Shown here in pieces: positions 8,104 through 17,506 of a stretch of DNA of 60,086 nucleotides. This DNA comes from an uncultured Porphyromonas sp. (GTDB lineage Bacteria > Bacteroidota > Bacteroidia > Bacteroidales > Porphyromonadaceae). The notes below the pieces were generated by a model. That model did not search any database. It was not told where the DNA came from and worked only from the letters and a program-made list of their open reading frames with translations. Within the stretch, counting starts at the first letter, position 1, and every line of letters begins with the position of its first letter. Made by a program: the position numbers and the translations under genes. The stretch lies in NCBI GenBank assembly GCA_900539155.1, contig UQBE01000008.1:1-60086 (forward strand). Reading direction: 5' to 3'.

Positions 8104-8886
8104 CTACATCCCCCCGTGACCATGCAGCAGGTGAAAGAGCGTAATCACTACGCCCATCAGGACGAAAAGTATCGAGACCCAAGCATTCAGTCGCTTGCGC
8201 CACCGTTGCATTCCCCCAGCGAAGCGAGCCAAGCGGCTGAGCCCCATCCTTATCAGTCCATAGACTGGGTAGGCGATACTAGCCGTCAGGAGAGCAAAGA
8301 GCGCTAGGTAGAGCGTCCCCACGCCACTCCCCGCCTGAGCAGTCATCGGCACTAGCATACCAAAGTATATCAGCCCCGTGGCAGGACAGAAGAAGAGTGC
8401 CGAGCTAAAGCCCAGCCATACAGCACGCCAACTCCAAGCACCCTGATGCTTCGTCGCAGTCTGGCGCTCGTCTGGCTGATGCACTGGCTCAGCTTCATGG
8501 TGATGTGCCCCCTCATGGTCGTGATGGTCATGACGACCGAACAGCCATAGTAGCACGCCCAGGAGGATAATCAAAGGACCCAGCCAATGCTCCAGCCCAT
8601 ACAGTATCTGCTCCTGCAGCTGTAACGCTCGAATGCTTGTACGCAAGAGCCAAGCCGATAGCAGACCGAGTGCGAAGTAAAGTAGCGCGCGTCCCAGAGC
8701 ATAGAGCGTAGTCATCCACCAGCCCTGCCGTCCGTTCGTCTCTTGTCGCCCCGTCAGAAAGAGCAGAGAGGAGACCACAGTGGCCAGGGGGCAGGGATTG
8801 ACAGCTACGAGAATAGCCATCACCACCACCGCTACAAAGGGAGTCGAGCTCGTGAGTAGCTCTAAGAGATTAGCTTGCATCATCAC
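8104..8886 (-). CDS. DsbD/CcdA-superfamily permease with His-rich loop (ArsG-like)
   Basis: A 260-residue inner-membrane protein with about six membrane segments in two halves. Each half has a Pro-Cys or Cys-Pro motif inside a membrane helix: AVNPCPLATVVSSLLFLTG near the N-terminus and FFCPATGLIYFGMLVP in the middle. This pattern is seen in the DsbD/CcdA superfamily and in the ArsG/SafE-like permeases often found in Bacteroidetes. The loop between the halves (about 118-140) is rich in His, Asp and Glu (HDHHDHEGAHHHEAEPVH) and probably binds metal ions. It lies 24 bp after porU on the same strand. The transported substrate is unknown. The start could be any of the first three Met codons. Confidence 0.65.
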   Translation of the reverse strand: MMMQANLLELLTSSTPFVAVVVMAILVAVNPCPLATVVSSLLFLTGRQETNGRQGWWMTTLYALGRALLYFALGLLSAWLLRTSIRALQLQEQILYGLEHWLGPLIILLGVLLWLFGRHDHHDHEGAHHHEAEPVHQPDERQTATKHQGAWSWRAVWLGFSSALFFCPATGLIYFGMLVPMTAQAGSGVGTLYLALFALLTASIAYPVYGLIRMGLSRLARFAGGMQRWRKRLNAWVSILFVLMGVVITLFHLLHGHGGM

Positions 8887-8910
8887 ACAAATGGCTTCGT
8901 CTGGAGAAAT

Positions 8911-11900
8911 CTATCTTACGACAATCTTGCCCGAGCAGTAGGCGGGGAGTGAGTCCCCCTGCGTCATTCGCAGACGGTAGATGTATAGCCCAGGAGTCAA
9001 GGCGCCACCCATCTGCAGTCTAGGCTCCCATCTGACCAGTGCCGGCGTATCGTATCCAGAGCGAGCCACCATCTGAGGCGAGAGAGCGACCAGAGCTCCT
9101 CGATAGTCGTATAGCTCGATAGTCACATCCACCTCTACGCCTGGAGCGTTGTTGTACACCTCCACTATGAGCGGATCCTCAGCCGTGAGGACACCTGGAC
9201 GAGCATGGCTCTCGACGACCGTCGGAGCTTGACCAGCGCGCACTCGGAAGGAGAAGCTTCGCTTCGTCACATTGTTGCATACGTCCCACACCGTAAAGGT
9301 CGCCGTATGATCTCCCTCGGGTAGCTCTGGCAGTAGGAATAGCACCCGTCCCACGCCCGCCTCCGTCTCAGAGGCGATATAGCTGCTGTTGAGATTAAAG
9401 GTCAAGTCCTCACGCCCGTCCACCGCTAGTGTCATATTGTGTCCCACGCCAGTTCCCGAGAGATTGATACCTGAGGCGTCCGCTATGGTTGCGACAAAGA
9501 GCGGCGTCGTGCCTATCGGCTCTCCCGTCAGGAAGTTTGGATGACCGAGGTATAGCTCTCGTATCTCTGGCGGTATCGTATCGACTACGCTGTGTTCTCC
9601 CGCTCCAGGCTTGACACAGATCGCATGGCTCACGCCCATTGCTTCGTAAGGCTCGCTACCCTTTGCATCACTGTAAGCATAGAGGTTAATCTTGCCATTG
9701 CCCCCGCTATAAGGGAGGTCTTTAGGCACCACAAAGGAGAAGTCAAAGTGTCCCTCTTTTACCTCAGCGATACCGGCGTAAAGCATCCCCGGGTAGTCCT
9801 CAAAGGAAGTAATCTTCTCAGGATCCTTGTTAGGCGCATTGTCAATGTGCGTCTTGACCGGAGCCTTAGCGTCAAAGATCGTCACAAAGAGCCGGCCTGT
9901 GAAGTCTCCCTGTACGACTCCCTGGCTGCTCGCTACATAGCCGCGCACCTGAACACTATCCATCGCATGGAGCGCGACCGCCTCCCCCTTCGAGAGCTCG
10001 TCGAGCGATACACCCGCTAGCTCCGTGATAACCGTTTCGTAGGCTGGCATACGCAGGCGCAGAGCCGGGTCACCGAGCAGGAAGAAGTTCAACTTATTCG
10101 TCGTATCGACTCTTATCAACTCATTCTTCGCATCACGCATCACGACCCCCATAGGACGGAGGAAGCCATCCTCTTGAGGCGTAAAGAGACTCTCATGTAG
10201 CGCTCTATTCATATGCTCATTCGCTATGTTCATCACTACACGCGTAGTCGTGTAGAGCGCTATAGCCCCACTAGTCGGATTAAGCATAGCCGACTCTCCA
10301 GCCGAGGTCTGCGGGTGGTCGTAGTTGGTAAAGTCACAGGTTGCTGTAATCCACACCGGCAGGTGAGGATAATCAAAGCGCACAATATCCGCCTGCGTCA
10401 AGATTTGCTCATCGCTCCACGCTGCGGGCCCCCCGTGTCCCGTGTAGTCTAGGAGGAGTAGTCCCTTCTGTAGCTCGTCCATCAGTTTGCGACGCGCCTC
10501 AGGCACCGAGGTACGCCCGCCCACATTCTTGTGCGCATAAGCATCCATATAGACTTTAGAGATCATCAGCTCAGGCTGTAGTCGCTCCATAAGGTGAGCG
10601 ATACGGTCAGCCTCCAGGAGGTGCGAGTAGCCGTCCATATTATCCGCTACATAGCAAGCCCGTGTGCGCCATACCCCTGGCACCTGCTCGCTATCGTAGC
10701 GGATGATTTTGTCCACCACTGCCTCCGCCTCTGCTAGCGTTCGCACTGGTAGACGCCCTATCCCCACCGAGAGTGGCTGGGCTCCTAGGCTGACCCCACG
10801 CTGACCAGCTGAGAGAAGACCGAAGTAATCGTCCGTTGAGTAGCTATAGACGTTGGTCGAGTTCTCCCCCTGATAGGTTAGGAGAAACTCCGTCGCCTGC
10901 AGGTCTCGTGCGCTCCAGTCATGCGTCACCTTACGATTGTCATAAGCTCCGTCGCCCATTAGGAGCAGCAGCGGGTGATAACTTCCTGCGCCATGCTCCG
11001 CCTCGTAGCGCTGCTTATAGTTCCACAGCATCAAGCGGTAAGCCGTCGCATCGGGCGTGCCTCCGTTGTATTCGTCAAAGAGCTCTTGCTGCGTCACCAC
11101 CTGCACCCGCAGCCCCGAGTGCTCTCTGTGGTAAGTGGCCAAGCGCTCCGCTGCGGGGCGCAAAGCTTCGGTCGTGATCATCAGATAGTCAGGCACCGTG
11201 TCTAGACGCACCCCACCGTGAGAAAGTGCCACCACCTGCTCCACTGGGTAAGCATCTGTCAGGGTAAAGAGCGTGTACTCCACAGGACTCCCAGCCCCAT
11301 CAGTCACCGCTCCTGTAAAGGTCACTGCCTTGTCGCCCGCCTCCATCGGCAGGCTCATCACACGCCCCTCAGCGGTACGACCCCATAGTTGCAAAGCGCT
11401 CGCTGCCCCACTCACCCCGATGCGATGCTGCGCCACTGCTCCAGGGGTGGCGGAGAAGTTGCGAAAGGCCAACTGCCCCTTGCCCTCATACTCTAAGGCA
11501 ACGGGTGCTACCAGTGATACATAGTCGAGGTAGGCGGGTCGTCCTGCTGGCGAAACTTGTAGTCGTACATCCACGCTCTGACTTGACGCTGGGAGAGCTG
11601 TCGCAAAGCGCTTGGCGTGATAGATTCCTGCCAGATAGGTTCTACTTGACGTACCATCTTCACTTAGGTGTACAAAGTCCTTGAAGGTCTCGCTACCCAG
11701 TTGCACCGTCAGCTCGAGCGGTTGCTCCTTCGCTGGTAGTCCCACGTAAGCCACCGTCAGCTGACCCGTGCCAGAAGGGATGAGCGGAGCGGGAAGTGCC
11801 AGCGCGACTGAGAGCGGCTGTCCGCCGAGTGGCTCGCAAAAAAGTTTACGCCCCGAGGAGCGTAGCGAGTGACGGTCCACCTCATGCACCTCATGCGCCA

Positions 11901-12399
11901 AGAAACTCGTCTGGAGAGCTGTCGCAGTAGCTTGCTGGGCATCCTGTAGCTCTATGTGATGCATCGGCAGGTCTGCTCGGTCGGTCGCTAGATAGTAGCC
12001 CCGCCGACTGTAGATGTTTTGCTGATGATGGAAAGTCTGCTGCGCTACCTCCGGGACCCACTCAGTCACCCCTGTGGCGTAAAAGTAAACCGCCTCGTCA
12101 GCTACGTAGATGGGTAGGGGAGTGAGCTGCAAACTATTCTCCTCGATAACCTCGCTCAGCATGGTTCCGCCCCGTCCGAAGAGACGAACCTCGGCGGGAT
12201 TCGTGATGCCTGCCTCACGTAGTGTTGCGAAGGAAACCTTGTACACCCCCGAGCGCGTCACCGATAGGCGCGCCCAGTGTCCCTCGGCGAGTGGCGTGCT
12301 CGGCGTGCTTTGTGCCCTCAGTCCCAGCAGTCCCAGTGACAGCGTGACCAGTAGTGGCGCAAGCACTCTGTATATATATGGTAAGAGTCTTTGTCTCAT
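8911..12399 (-). CDS. porU: Type IX secretion system sortase PorU (C25 peptidase)
   Basis: A gingipain-family (C25) cysteine peptidase that, in P. gingivalis, removes the C-terminal signal of type IX cargo at the cell surface and attaches the cargo to A-LPS. I start at 12399 (MRQRLLPYIYRVLAPLLVTL), which gives a normal signal peptide and 1162 residues, close to the known PorU length; a longer frame from 12525 adds 42 unlikely residues. The catalytic His is in DYTGHGGPAAWSDEQ (His655) and the nucleophile in ITATCDFTNY (Cys688). From memory the P. gingivalis enzyme uses Cys690, so the match is close. The C-terminus (GLYIYRLRMTQG...GKIVVR) looks like a type A sorting domain. It is divergent from rsmA. 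Confidence 0.92.
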   Translation of the reverse strand: MRQRLLPYIYRVLAPLLVTLSLGLLGLRAQSTPSTPLAEGHWARLSVTRSGVYKVSFATLREAGITNPAEVRLFGRGGTMLSEVIEENSLQLTPLPIYVADEAVYFYATGVTEWVPEVAQQTFHHQQNIYSRRGYYLATDRADLPMHHIELQDAQQATATALQTSFLAHEVHEVDRHSLRSSGRKLFCEPLGGQPLSVALALPAPLIPSGTGQLTVAYVGLPAKEQPLELTVQLGSETFKDFVHLSEDGTSSRTYLAGIYHAKRFATALPASSQSVDVRLQVSPAGRPAYLDYVSLVAPVALEYEGKGQLAFRNFSATPGAVAQHRIGVSGAASALQLWGRTAEGRVMSLPMEAGDKAVTFTGAVTDGAGSPVEYTLFTLTDAYPVEQVVALSHGGVRLDTVPDYLMITTEALRPAAERLATYHREHSGLRVQVVTQQELFDEYNGGTPDATAYRLMLWNYKQRYEAEHGAGSYHPLLLLMGDGAYDNRKVTHDWSARDLQATEFLLTYQGENSTNVYSYSTDDYFGLLSAGQRGVSLGAQPLSVGIGRLPVRTLAEAEAVVDKIIRYDSEQVPGVWRTRACYVADNMDGYSHLLEADRIAHLMERLQPELMISKVYMDAYAHKNVGGRTSVPEARRKLMDELQKGLLLLDYTGHGGPAAWSDEQILTQADIVRFDYPHLPVWITATCDFTNYDHPQTSAGESAMLNPTSGAIALYTTTRVVMNIANEHMNRALHESLFTPQEDGFLRPMGVVMRDAKNELIRVDTTNKLNFFLLGDPALRLRMPAYETVITELAGVSLDELSKGEAVALHAMDSVQVRGYVASSQGVVQGDFTGRLFVTIFDAKAPVKTHIDNAPNKDPEKITSFEDYPGMLYAGIAEVKEGHFDFSFVVPKDLPYSGGNGKINLYAYSDAKGSEPYEAMGVSHAICVKPGAGEHSVVDTIPPEIRELYLGHPNFLTGEPIGTTPLFVATIADASGINLSGTGVGHNMTLAVDGREDLTFNLNSSYIASETEAGVGRVLFLLPELPEGDHTATFTVWDVCNNVTKRSFSFRVRAGQAPTVVESHARPGVLTAEDPLIVEVYNNAPGVEVDVTIELYDYRGALVALSPQMVARSGYDTPALVRWEPRLQMGGALTPGLYIYRLRMTQGDSLPAYCSGKIVVR

Positions 12400-12460
12400 A
12401 GCTATTACTATAAACGTGGATTGCCCGACTATAATACGTCTCCAGCCGAACCCCACGATG

Positions 12461-12468
12461 CAAATATA
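12461..12468 (-). promoter_or_regulatory. porU promoter -7 box
   Basis: The complement reads TATATTTG, a full match to the Bacteroidetes TAnnTTTG box, 61 bp before the chosen porU start at 12399. This supports the shorter start. I do not see a clear -33 TTG. The 325-bp gap 12400-12724 otherwise holds only this promoter and the rsmA promoter. Confidence 0.5.
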
Positions 12469-12685
12469 CCACAAAACTTCCCATCGGTATGCGAAAACGG
12501 ATAGCAACTTGACGAGTCCCGACATATCGCTACTCGTCTTTGAGGCATTCGAGCCCGTTCTCTGGAAAAGTGGAATAACATTTGCGGAGAAGTGAAACCA
12601 CTATTCTGCAGAAGTCCAACGACTTTTGCGCAAGAAAATCTCGATGGACTCGGAGGTGTGTGTCGCTCCCTTGACAGAAATGTTG

Positions 12686-12693
12686 TACTTTTG
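12686..12693 (+). promoter_or_regulatory. rsmA-phosphatase promoter -7 box
   Basis: TACTTTTG matches TAnnTTTG and lies 31 bp upstream of the rsmA ATG. It would drive rsmA and the alkaline phosphatase gene 11 bp behind it. A clear -33 element is not visible. Confidence 0.5.
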
Positions 12694-12724
12694 GTCGTAT
12701 TATTGAGCGAAACCTCTAATCTCT

Positions 12725-13540
12725 ATGGAATCTGTACGAGCGAAGAAATATCTGGGACAGCACTTTCTCACGGACCGTGGCGTAGCACAGCGCATTGCCG
12801 ACTCGGTCGCGGACTATCTCGGCACGCCGATCCTAGAGGTGGGCCCTGGCATGGGCGTCCTGACGCAGCCACTCCTGGAGGCGGGGCACGACCTGCAGGT
12901 GATCGACATCGACTCTGAGAGTATCGAGTATCTGCACCAGCACTTCCCGCAATTGAGCCAAGAGGGGCGGATCATCGAGGGGGACTTCCTCAAGCTCCCC
13001 GCTGAGGAGCTAATCCCTGGTCGGGCTGACACCCCTTTTGTGGTGATCGGCAACTATCCGTACAATATCTCTTCGCAGATTTTCTTTCGTATCCTAGAGC
13101 TTCGCGAGCGCATCCCTGCTGTGGCGGGTATGCTACAGCACGAGGTGGCGCAGCGGCTCTGCGCCACCCCAGGCGGACGTGACTACGGCATCCTGAGCGT
13201 CTTGCTCCAGTGCTGGTATGACTGCGACTACCTCTTTAAGGTGTCTAAGCGGGACTTCAACCCACCGCCCAAGGTAGATGGCGGCGTGATGATTGCTCGA
13301 CGGAATAGTCGCACTGCGCTGCCCTGTGATGAGGCTAACTTCAAGCGGGTGGTCAAGACCGCCTTCGGACAGCGTCGGAAGATGTTGCGCAATGCCTTGA
13401 TGTCGCTCTTTGGCAAAGAGTTCCCCTACGCTGATCATGAGATCTTCACGCTCCGTGCGGAGCGTCTCTCGGTAGAGGACTTCATTGGCCTCACCTTGAT
13501 GTACGAAGCACTACCAACCGACAACCTAACAACACCTTAA
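12725..13540 (+). CDS. rsmA: 16S rRNA dimethyladenosine methyltransferase
   Basis: A 271-residue SAM-dependent enzyme (RsmA/KsgA) that dimethylates two adjacent adenines near the 3' end of 16S rRNA during small-subunit maturation. The start region MESVRAKKYLGQHFLTD contains the family motif KKxLGQHFL. The SAM-binding motif I is LEVGPGMGVLTQPLLEAG, and the catalytic motif IV is IGNYPYNISSQIFF. The C-terminal helical domain includes KVDGGVMIARR and AFGQRRKMLRNAL. It shares a transcript with the alkaline phosphatase gene. Confidence 0.97.
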   Translation: MESVRAKKYLGQHFLTDRGVAQRIADSVADYLGTPILEVGPGMGVLTQPLLEAGHDLQVIDIDSESIEYLHQHFPQLSQEGRIIEGDFLKLPAEELIPGRADTPFVVIGNYPYNISSQIFFRILELRERIPAVAGMLQHEVAQRLCATPGGRDYGILSVLLQCWYDCDYLFKVSKRDFNPPPKVDGGVMIARRNSRTALPCDEANFKRVVKTAFGQRRKMLRNALMSLFGKEFPYADHEIFTLRAERLSVEDFIGLTLMYEALPTDNLTTP

Positions 13541-13551
13541 ATACAACTTTT

Positions 13552-15243
13552 ATGAAAAGCATCTTGCGTATCTTACTGCTGCTCCTGCCCACGCTCTCAC
13601 TGCTGGGGCAACAAAGGGAGTACCCCCTACCAGAGCACCCTGCGAAGAATGTAATCCTCCTCATCTCCGACGGCACCTCGCTACCGACAGTCTCGCTGGC
13701 TCGTTGGTACCAGAGGGCTCTAGACCCTCAGGCGCAGCACCTATCGCTCGACCCCTATCTCTCGGGGAGTGTCATCACCTACTGCTCGAATGCACCGATT
13801 GGGGACTCGGCACCGACGACCTCGTGCTATATGACGGGCGTCCCCTCGATCGATGGCTTTATTGCAACCTATCCGTACAGCGAGCCACACAATGACCTAG
13901 TGCCACTCGACTCTTCGTGGGCTTACCGTCCTGTCGTGACTCTTTTGGAAGCTGCCAAGCAGACGCAAGGCAAGCGTATCGGGGTGGTCTGTACGTGCGA
14001 ATTTCCCCACGCTACGCCAGCAGACTGCACGGCTCACACGTCCTCTCGTAAGCTTTACAAGAGCATCGTGCCGCAGATGGTGGACAATGGCGTGGACCTC
14101 CTCCTAGGTGGGGGTACCTCACTGATGACGAGCGAACTAAAGGAGCGTCTGAACCGCCAGGGTATAGCACTTTACCTCGACGATATTGCTGCTATGCGGG
14201 CGCATCGAGAGGGCGGTATGTGGGCACTTTTTGGAGAGATGGATATGCCGTATGACTTGGATAGGCGTTCACTGGGAGACACGCTGCGCTACCCCTCGCT
14301 GGCTGAGATGACGGAGACGGCAATCCGTAATCTGGAGAACCCTAACGGCTTCGTCCTGATGGTCGAGGGCAGCAAGGTAGACTGGGCGGCTCACGCCAAT
14401 GACCCCGTGGCGATGGCTACGGAGTTTCTAGCTTTTGACAAGGCGGTTGCCGTGGCGCTGGACTATGCAGAGCGGGACGGAAACACAATCGTCCTCGTGA
14501 CGGCAGACCATGGTAACAGCGGTATGAGCATCGGTCGTGTGGACCGAGGTTATGCGCGTCTGACGCTTGACGAACTAATCAAGCCACTGACACGCTTTCG
14601 CTATAGCTCGGTAGAGCTGGGGCGCAGGACGAGCCAGACGGCGCTCTCCCTCCTTGCCGATAGTCTCTACATCTGGAGTGGCATACGTCCTTCGGATGAG
14701 GAGCTGGCGGAGATCAATGCGGTCGAAGACTATGCCTGCTCGACACTCTCGGCTGAGCAACGCAAGGCGAAGTATGCGGAGCTGGGCTGGAGCCAAAAGT
14801 ATCGTCTGAAGGAGTACTTTGTAGACTGGATGAAGCGTCACCTGCTCATTGGCTTTACGACGCATGGGCATACGGGCGAAGAGGTCTTTCTCGCGAGCTA
14901 CACGCCGCAGCAGTTGATCCCAATCAGAGGTTGCGTGACAAACATTGATTTGCACAATTATATGCGTACGCAGCTAGGGCTGGAGCAGACGATGCTGGAG
15001 CTGTCGGACGAGTACTACGCGCCACACGACGCGCTCTTTCCTCAAGCTCCGTGTGAGATAACGGGTGATAAGCCGGAGGAGAAGCGGATTACTATCCACT
15101 ATAAGGGGCACAAGATTGAGCTACGCGCCTACCAGCGCAGGGCGTGGGTGGACGGAGAGGAGCGAGAGCTTCCGACGCCTGTCGTCTACGTCTCCGAGAC
15201 GGATAAGTTTTACCTCTCGCGCAGCTTGATGCGCCAACTCTGA
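13552..15243 (+). CDS. Secreted alkaline phosphatase with C-terminal extension
   Basis: A 563-residue exported phosphomonoesterase. The signal peptide is MKSILRILLLLLPTLSLLGQ. Metal-site and catalytic motifs of the alkaline phosphatase family are present: VILLISDGTS (first Asp), GDSAPTTSCYMTG with the nucleophilic Ser, KVDWAAHANDP, VLVTADHGNSGM and the late THGHTGEEVFL. The region from about residue 510 (EEKRITIHYKGHKIELRAYQ...WVDGEERELPTPVVYV) is extra and resembles the small beta domain of copper amine oxidase N-terminal type. It would release phosphate in the periplasm or outside, complementing PstS, though it is co-transcribed with rsmA and not with the pho genes. It ends 1 bp from the convergent EamA gene. 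Confidence 0.9.
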   Translation: MKSILRILLLLLPTLSLLGQQREYPLPEHPAKNVILLISDGTSLPTVSLARWYQRALDPQAQHLSLDPYLSGSVITYCSNAPIGDSAPTTSCYMTGVPSIDGFIATYPYSEPHNDLVPLDSSWAYRPVVTLLEAAKQTQGKRIGVVCTCEFPHATPADCTAHTSSRKLYKSIVPQMVDNGVDLLLGGGTSLMTSELKERLNRQGIALYLDDIAAMRAHREGGMWALFGEMDMPYDLDRRSLGDTLRYPSLAEMTETAIRNLENPNGFVLMVEGSKVDWAAHANDPVAMATEFLAFDKAVAVALDYAERDGNTIVLVTADHGNSGMSIGRVDRGYARLTLDELIKPLTRFRYSSVELGRRTSQTALSLLADSLYIWSGIRPSDEELAEINAVEDYACSTLSAEQRKAKYAELGWSQKYRLKEYFVDWMKRHLLIGFTTHGHTGEEVFLASYTPQQLIPIRGCVTNIDLHNYMRTQLGLEQTMLELSDEYYAPHDALFPQAPCEITGDKPEEKRITIHYKGHKIELRAYQRRAWVDGEERELPTPVVYVSETDKFYLSRSLMRQL

Positions 15244-15244
15244 G

Positions 15245-16165
15245 TTACACTTTTTTAAGTCGGCGCGTCAGTAGGGGCGACATGACCAGTAGCAGGACGG
15301 CACATAGGACGATGCCAATACCTACTCCCTGACCTAGGGAGAGTTCCTCGCCTAGGGCTAGTGCCCCCACGACGACGGCTGTGAGTGGTTCCAGCGCGCC
15401 CATGATAGCGGTTGGCGTGGAGCCTATTCGCTGTACCGCCCAGACGAGCGTGATATTAGCGCAGACGGTCGGGATGAGTGCTAGCAGGGCGGTATAGATC
15501 CATTGCGTCGTATTGTCCAAAACGAGGCTGGAGCCAGTAGCCTTGCAGAAGAGCGCAAAGAGTATGGTGGAGAGCCCCATCACGTAGGTGGTCAGCTTGA
15601 AGCTACTCATCGGCTCTAGGCGAGAGTGCCGAAGAATCACGATGTAGGTGGCGTAGCAAAAGCCGGAGAAGAGTACCGTGAGCAACGGCCTGAGCGGTAT
15701 GGCGGTCACGTCTGACTCAAAGAAGCCGGAGATGAGCGACACGCCACCTAAAGCTAAGAGGACAGCCAGTCCCTGCAGTAAGTTTATCCGCTGACGAAAG
15801 GCGATAAACATGAGCAGCACCACAAATGTTGGGTAGCTGAAGTGTAGCACCGTAGCGACTCCCGACGGCATGTGCTGGTAGCCCTCGATGAGCAGGAAGG
15901 AGGAGAAGAAGTACAAGACAGACAAGGCGAGCAGTATCAAGAAGCTTCGCCACGATACTCGCAGAGACTCTCTACGTATCACGACGATGCTACCAACGAT
16001 GAGTGCTGCGATGAGAAAGCGATACATCAGTACGGTCCCCTCAGCCACGCCCTGCGCTAGCACTGGTATGCTCAGCAGAGGTATCAGTCCAAAGGTTGCG
16101 GAGGAGATGAGCCCCATGAGGTATCCCAGCCAGTTGGTCGAGGAGGGGCTTGTCTTGTCAGTCAT
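15245..16165 (-). CDS. EamA/DMT-family transporter
   Basis: A 306-residue inner-membrane protein with about ten membrane segments in two repeated EamA halves, for example WLGYLMGLISSATFGLIPLL and GVATVLHFSYPTFVVLLMF in the first, and TAIMGALEPLTAVVVGALAL in the second. Members of this family export or import small metabolites; the substrate cannot be told from sequence. I use the ATG at 16165 (MTDKTSPSS) because the 17 residues before it are an unlikely extension. It converges with the alkaline phosphatase gene with one base between the stop codons. Confidence 0.85.
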   Translation of the reverse strand: MTDKTSPSSTNWLGYLMGLISSATFGLIPLLSIPVLAQGVAEGTVLMYRFLIAALIVGSIVVIRRESLRVSWRSFLILLALSVLYFFSSFLLIEGYQHMPSGVATVLHFSYPTFVVLLMFIAFRQRINLLQGLAVLLALGGVSLISGFFESDVTAIPLRPLLTVLFSGFCYATYIVILRHSRLEPMSSFKLTTYVMGLSTILFALFCKATGSSLVLDNTTQWIYTALLALIPTVCANITLVWAVQRIGSTPTAIMGALEPLTAVVVGALALGEELSLGQGVGIGIVLCAVLLLVMSPLLTRRLKKV

Positions 16166-16293
16166 ATATAAATATAGTAGTGAAGCTGTTTGGTCGAAAA
16201 AGAAGAGGAGCCTCATTGCTCTAGCTACAGTCGTACACTAGACCAATGAGGCTCTATATATAATGTGTGCGCCTCTGCTACCGAGTGAGACGA

Positions 16294-17160
16294 CTAGCCG
16301 AGGTAAGCCTTCAGATACTCGCAGCGATCCGACTGCTTGAGACGACGGATGGCTTTCTCTTTAATCTGACGGACACGCTCACGAGAGAGCTTGGTGCGCT
16401 CACCTATCTCCTCGAGGGTCATCTCAGGACAACCAATCCCAAAGAAACAGCGTAGCACCTCCGCCTCACGATCTCCCAGTTGATCCAAGATACGGTCTAT
16501 CTCGGCTGAGAGAGACTCGTTGATGAGACTGCTATCGGTCGAGGGTGTATCCTCATTGACTAGGACATCGAGCATATTATTGTCCTCGCCCTCTACGAAG
16601 GGAGCATCGAGCGACTGATGCTTGCCCTGCACTTTGAGCGCCTCGCGAATCTTGTCCTCGGGGAGCTCCAACTCGGCGGCTATCTCCTGCGAACTGGGAC
16701 GACGACCATTGAGCTGTTCGAACTTGACAATGGCCTTATTCATCTTCTGCTGTAAGCCTACCTGGTTGAGCGGTAGACGCACGATGCGTGACTGCTCGGC
16801 TAGTGCCTGTAGGATGGACTGACGAATCCACCATACTGCGTAGGAGATGAACTTGAATCCTCTTGTCTCGTCAAACTTCTCAGCAGCCTTAATCATTCCG
16901 ATGTTCCCCTCATTGATCAGGTCAGGGAGACTCAATCCCTGATTCTGGTACTGCTTTGCCACAGATACGACAAAGCGGAGGTTGGCCTCCACCAGTTTGT
17001 TCAATGCACGTCGGTTACCACGATGTATCTCACGTGCTAGCTCCACCTCCTCTTCGGGAGATATGAGGCTCGTCCGTCCGATCTCCTGGAGGTAGCGATC
17101 TAGCGACGCACTCTCGCGGTTGGTGATCGACTGATTGATTTTCAATTGTCTCATTGCCAT
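16294..17160 (-). CDS. rpoD: Primary sigma factor RpoD (short Bacteroidetes type)
   Basis: A 288-residue sigma-70 factor that directs RNA polymerase to housekeeping promoters. Region 1.2 is SLDRYLQEIGRTSLISPEEE, region 2 contains LRFVVSVAKQYQNQGLSLPD and FKFISYAVWWIRQSI, region 3 AIVKFEQLNGRRPSSQEIAA, and region 4 TLEEIGERTKLSRERVRQIK. It lacks the long acidic N-terminal region of proteobacterial RpoD, as is normal in Bacteroidetes, whose primary sigma reads TAnnTTTG boxes like those noted in this window. The start may be the ATG at 17154 (MRQLKINQSI), the form usual in relatives. Confidence 0.97.
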   Translation of the reverse strand: MAMRQLKINQSITNRESASLDRYLQEIGRTSLISPEEEVELAREIHRGNRRALNKLVEANLRFVVSVAKQYQNQGLSLPDLINEGNIGMIKAAEKFDETRGFKFISYAVWWIRQSILQALAEQSRIVRLPLNQVGLQQKMNKAIVKFEQLNGRRPSSQEIAAELELPEDKIREALKVQGKHQSLDAPFVEGEDNNMLDVLVNEDTPSTDSSLINESLSAEIDRILDQLGDREAEVLRCFFGIGCPEMTLEEIGERTKLSRERVRQIKEKAIRRLKQSDRCEYLKAYLG

Positions 17161-17337
17161 GGCTATGCTCGATATTTAAAGGGTTAATGCTACTACACGG
17201 TTGCGTACGTCTACGCTCGACTGTCCCTAATATCTAATCTATAAAGTCCAGCCTCTAGAGGCTCTAGATGCTTTCAATCCACAAGAAGAGACCCGTACGC
17301 AAAGGGGTACACCAACTCAGTGTACTCAAACCAAATG

Positions 17338-17345
17338 CAAAGGTA
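17338..17345 (-). promoter_or_regulatory. rpoD promoter -7 box
   Basis: The complement reads TACCTTTG, a full match to TAnnTTTG. It implies a 5' leader of about 170 nt before rpoD. The 346-bp gap 17161-17506 also holds a GCCTCTAGAGGC palindrome (about 17262-17273) and a solo CAGGGCTGACACATTATAAA repeat end near 17368-17387, and nothing else I recognise. Confidence 0.5.
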
Positions 17346-17506
17346 GTAAAAATAAATGACATAGACAGGGCTGACACATTATAAATGACGCCCTAAAATG
17401 GTTAATCCGCAGTCAAGACGGATTGGGCATTTTTCACTACATCTGCAAGTCGAACCGCGATGTGCGGGTCGCAATCATTCATAATAAACATATAAAAGAT
17501 ATCTGT

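Noticed and set aside
12400..12525. Longer start for porU
   Set aside because: The added residues run through the TATATTTG promoter box and precede a normal signal peptide; the ATG at 12399 fits the family length.
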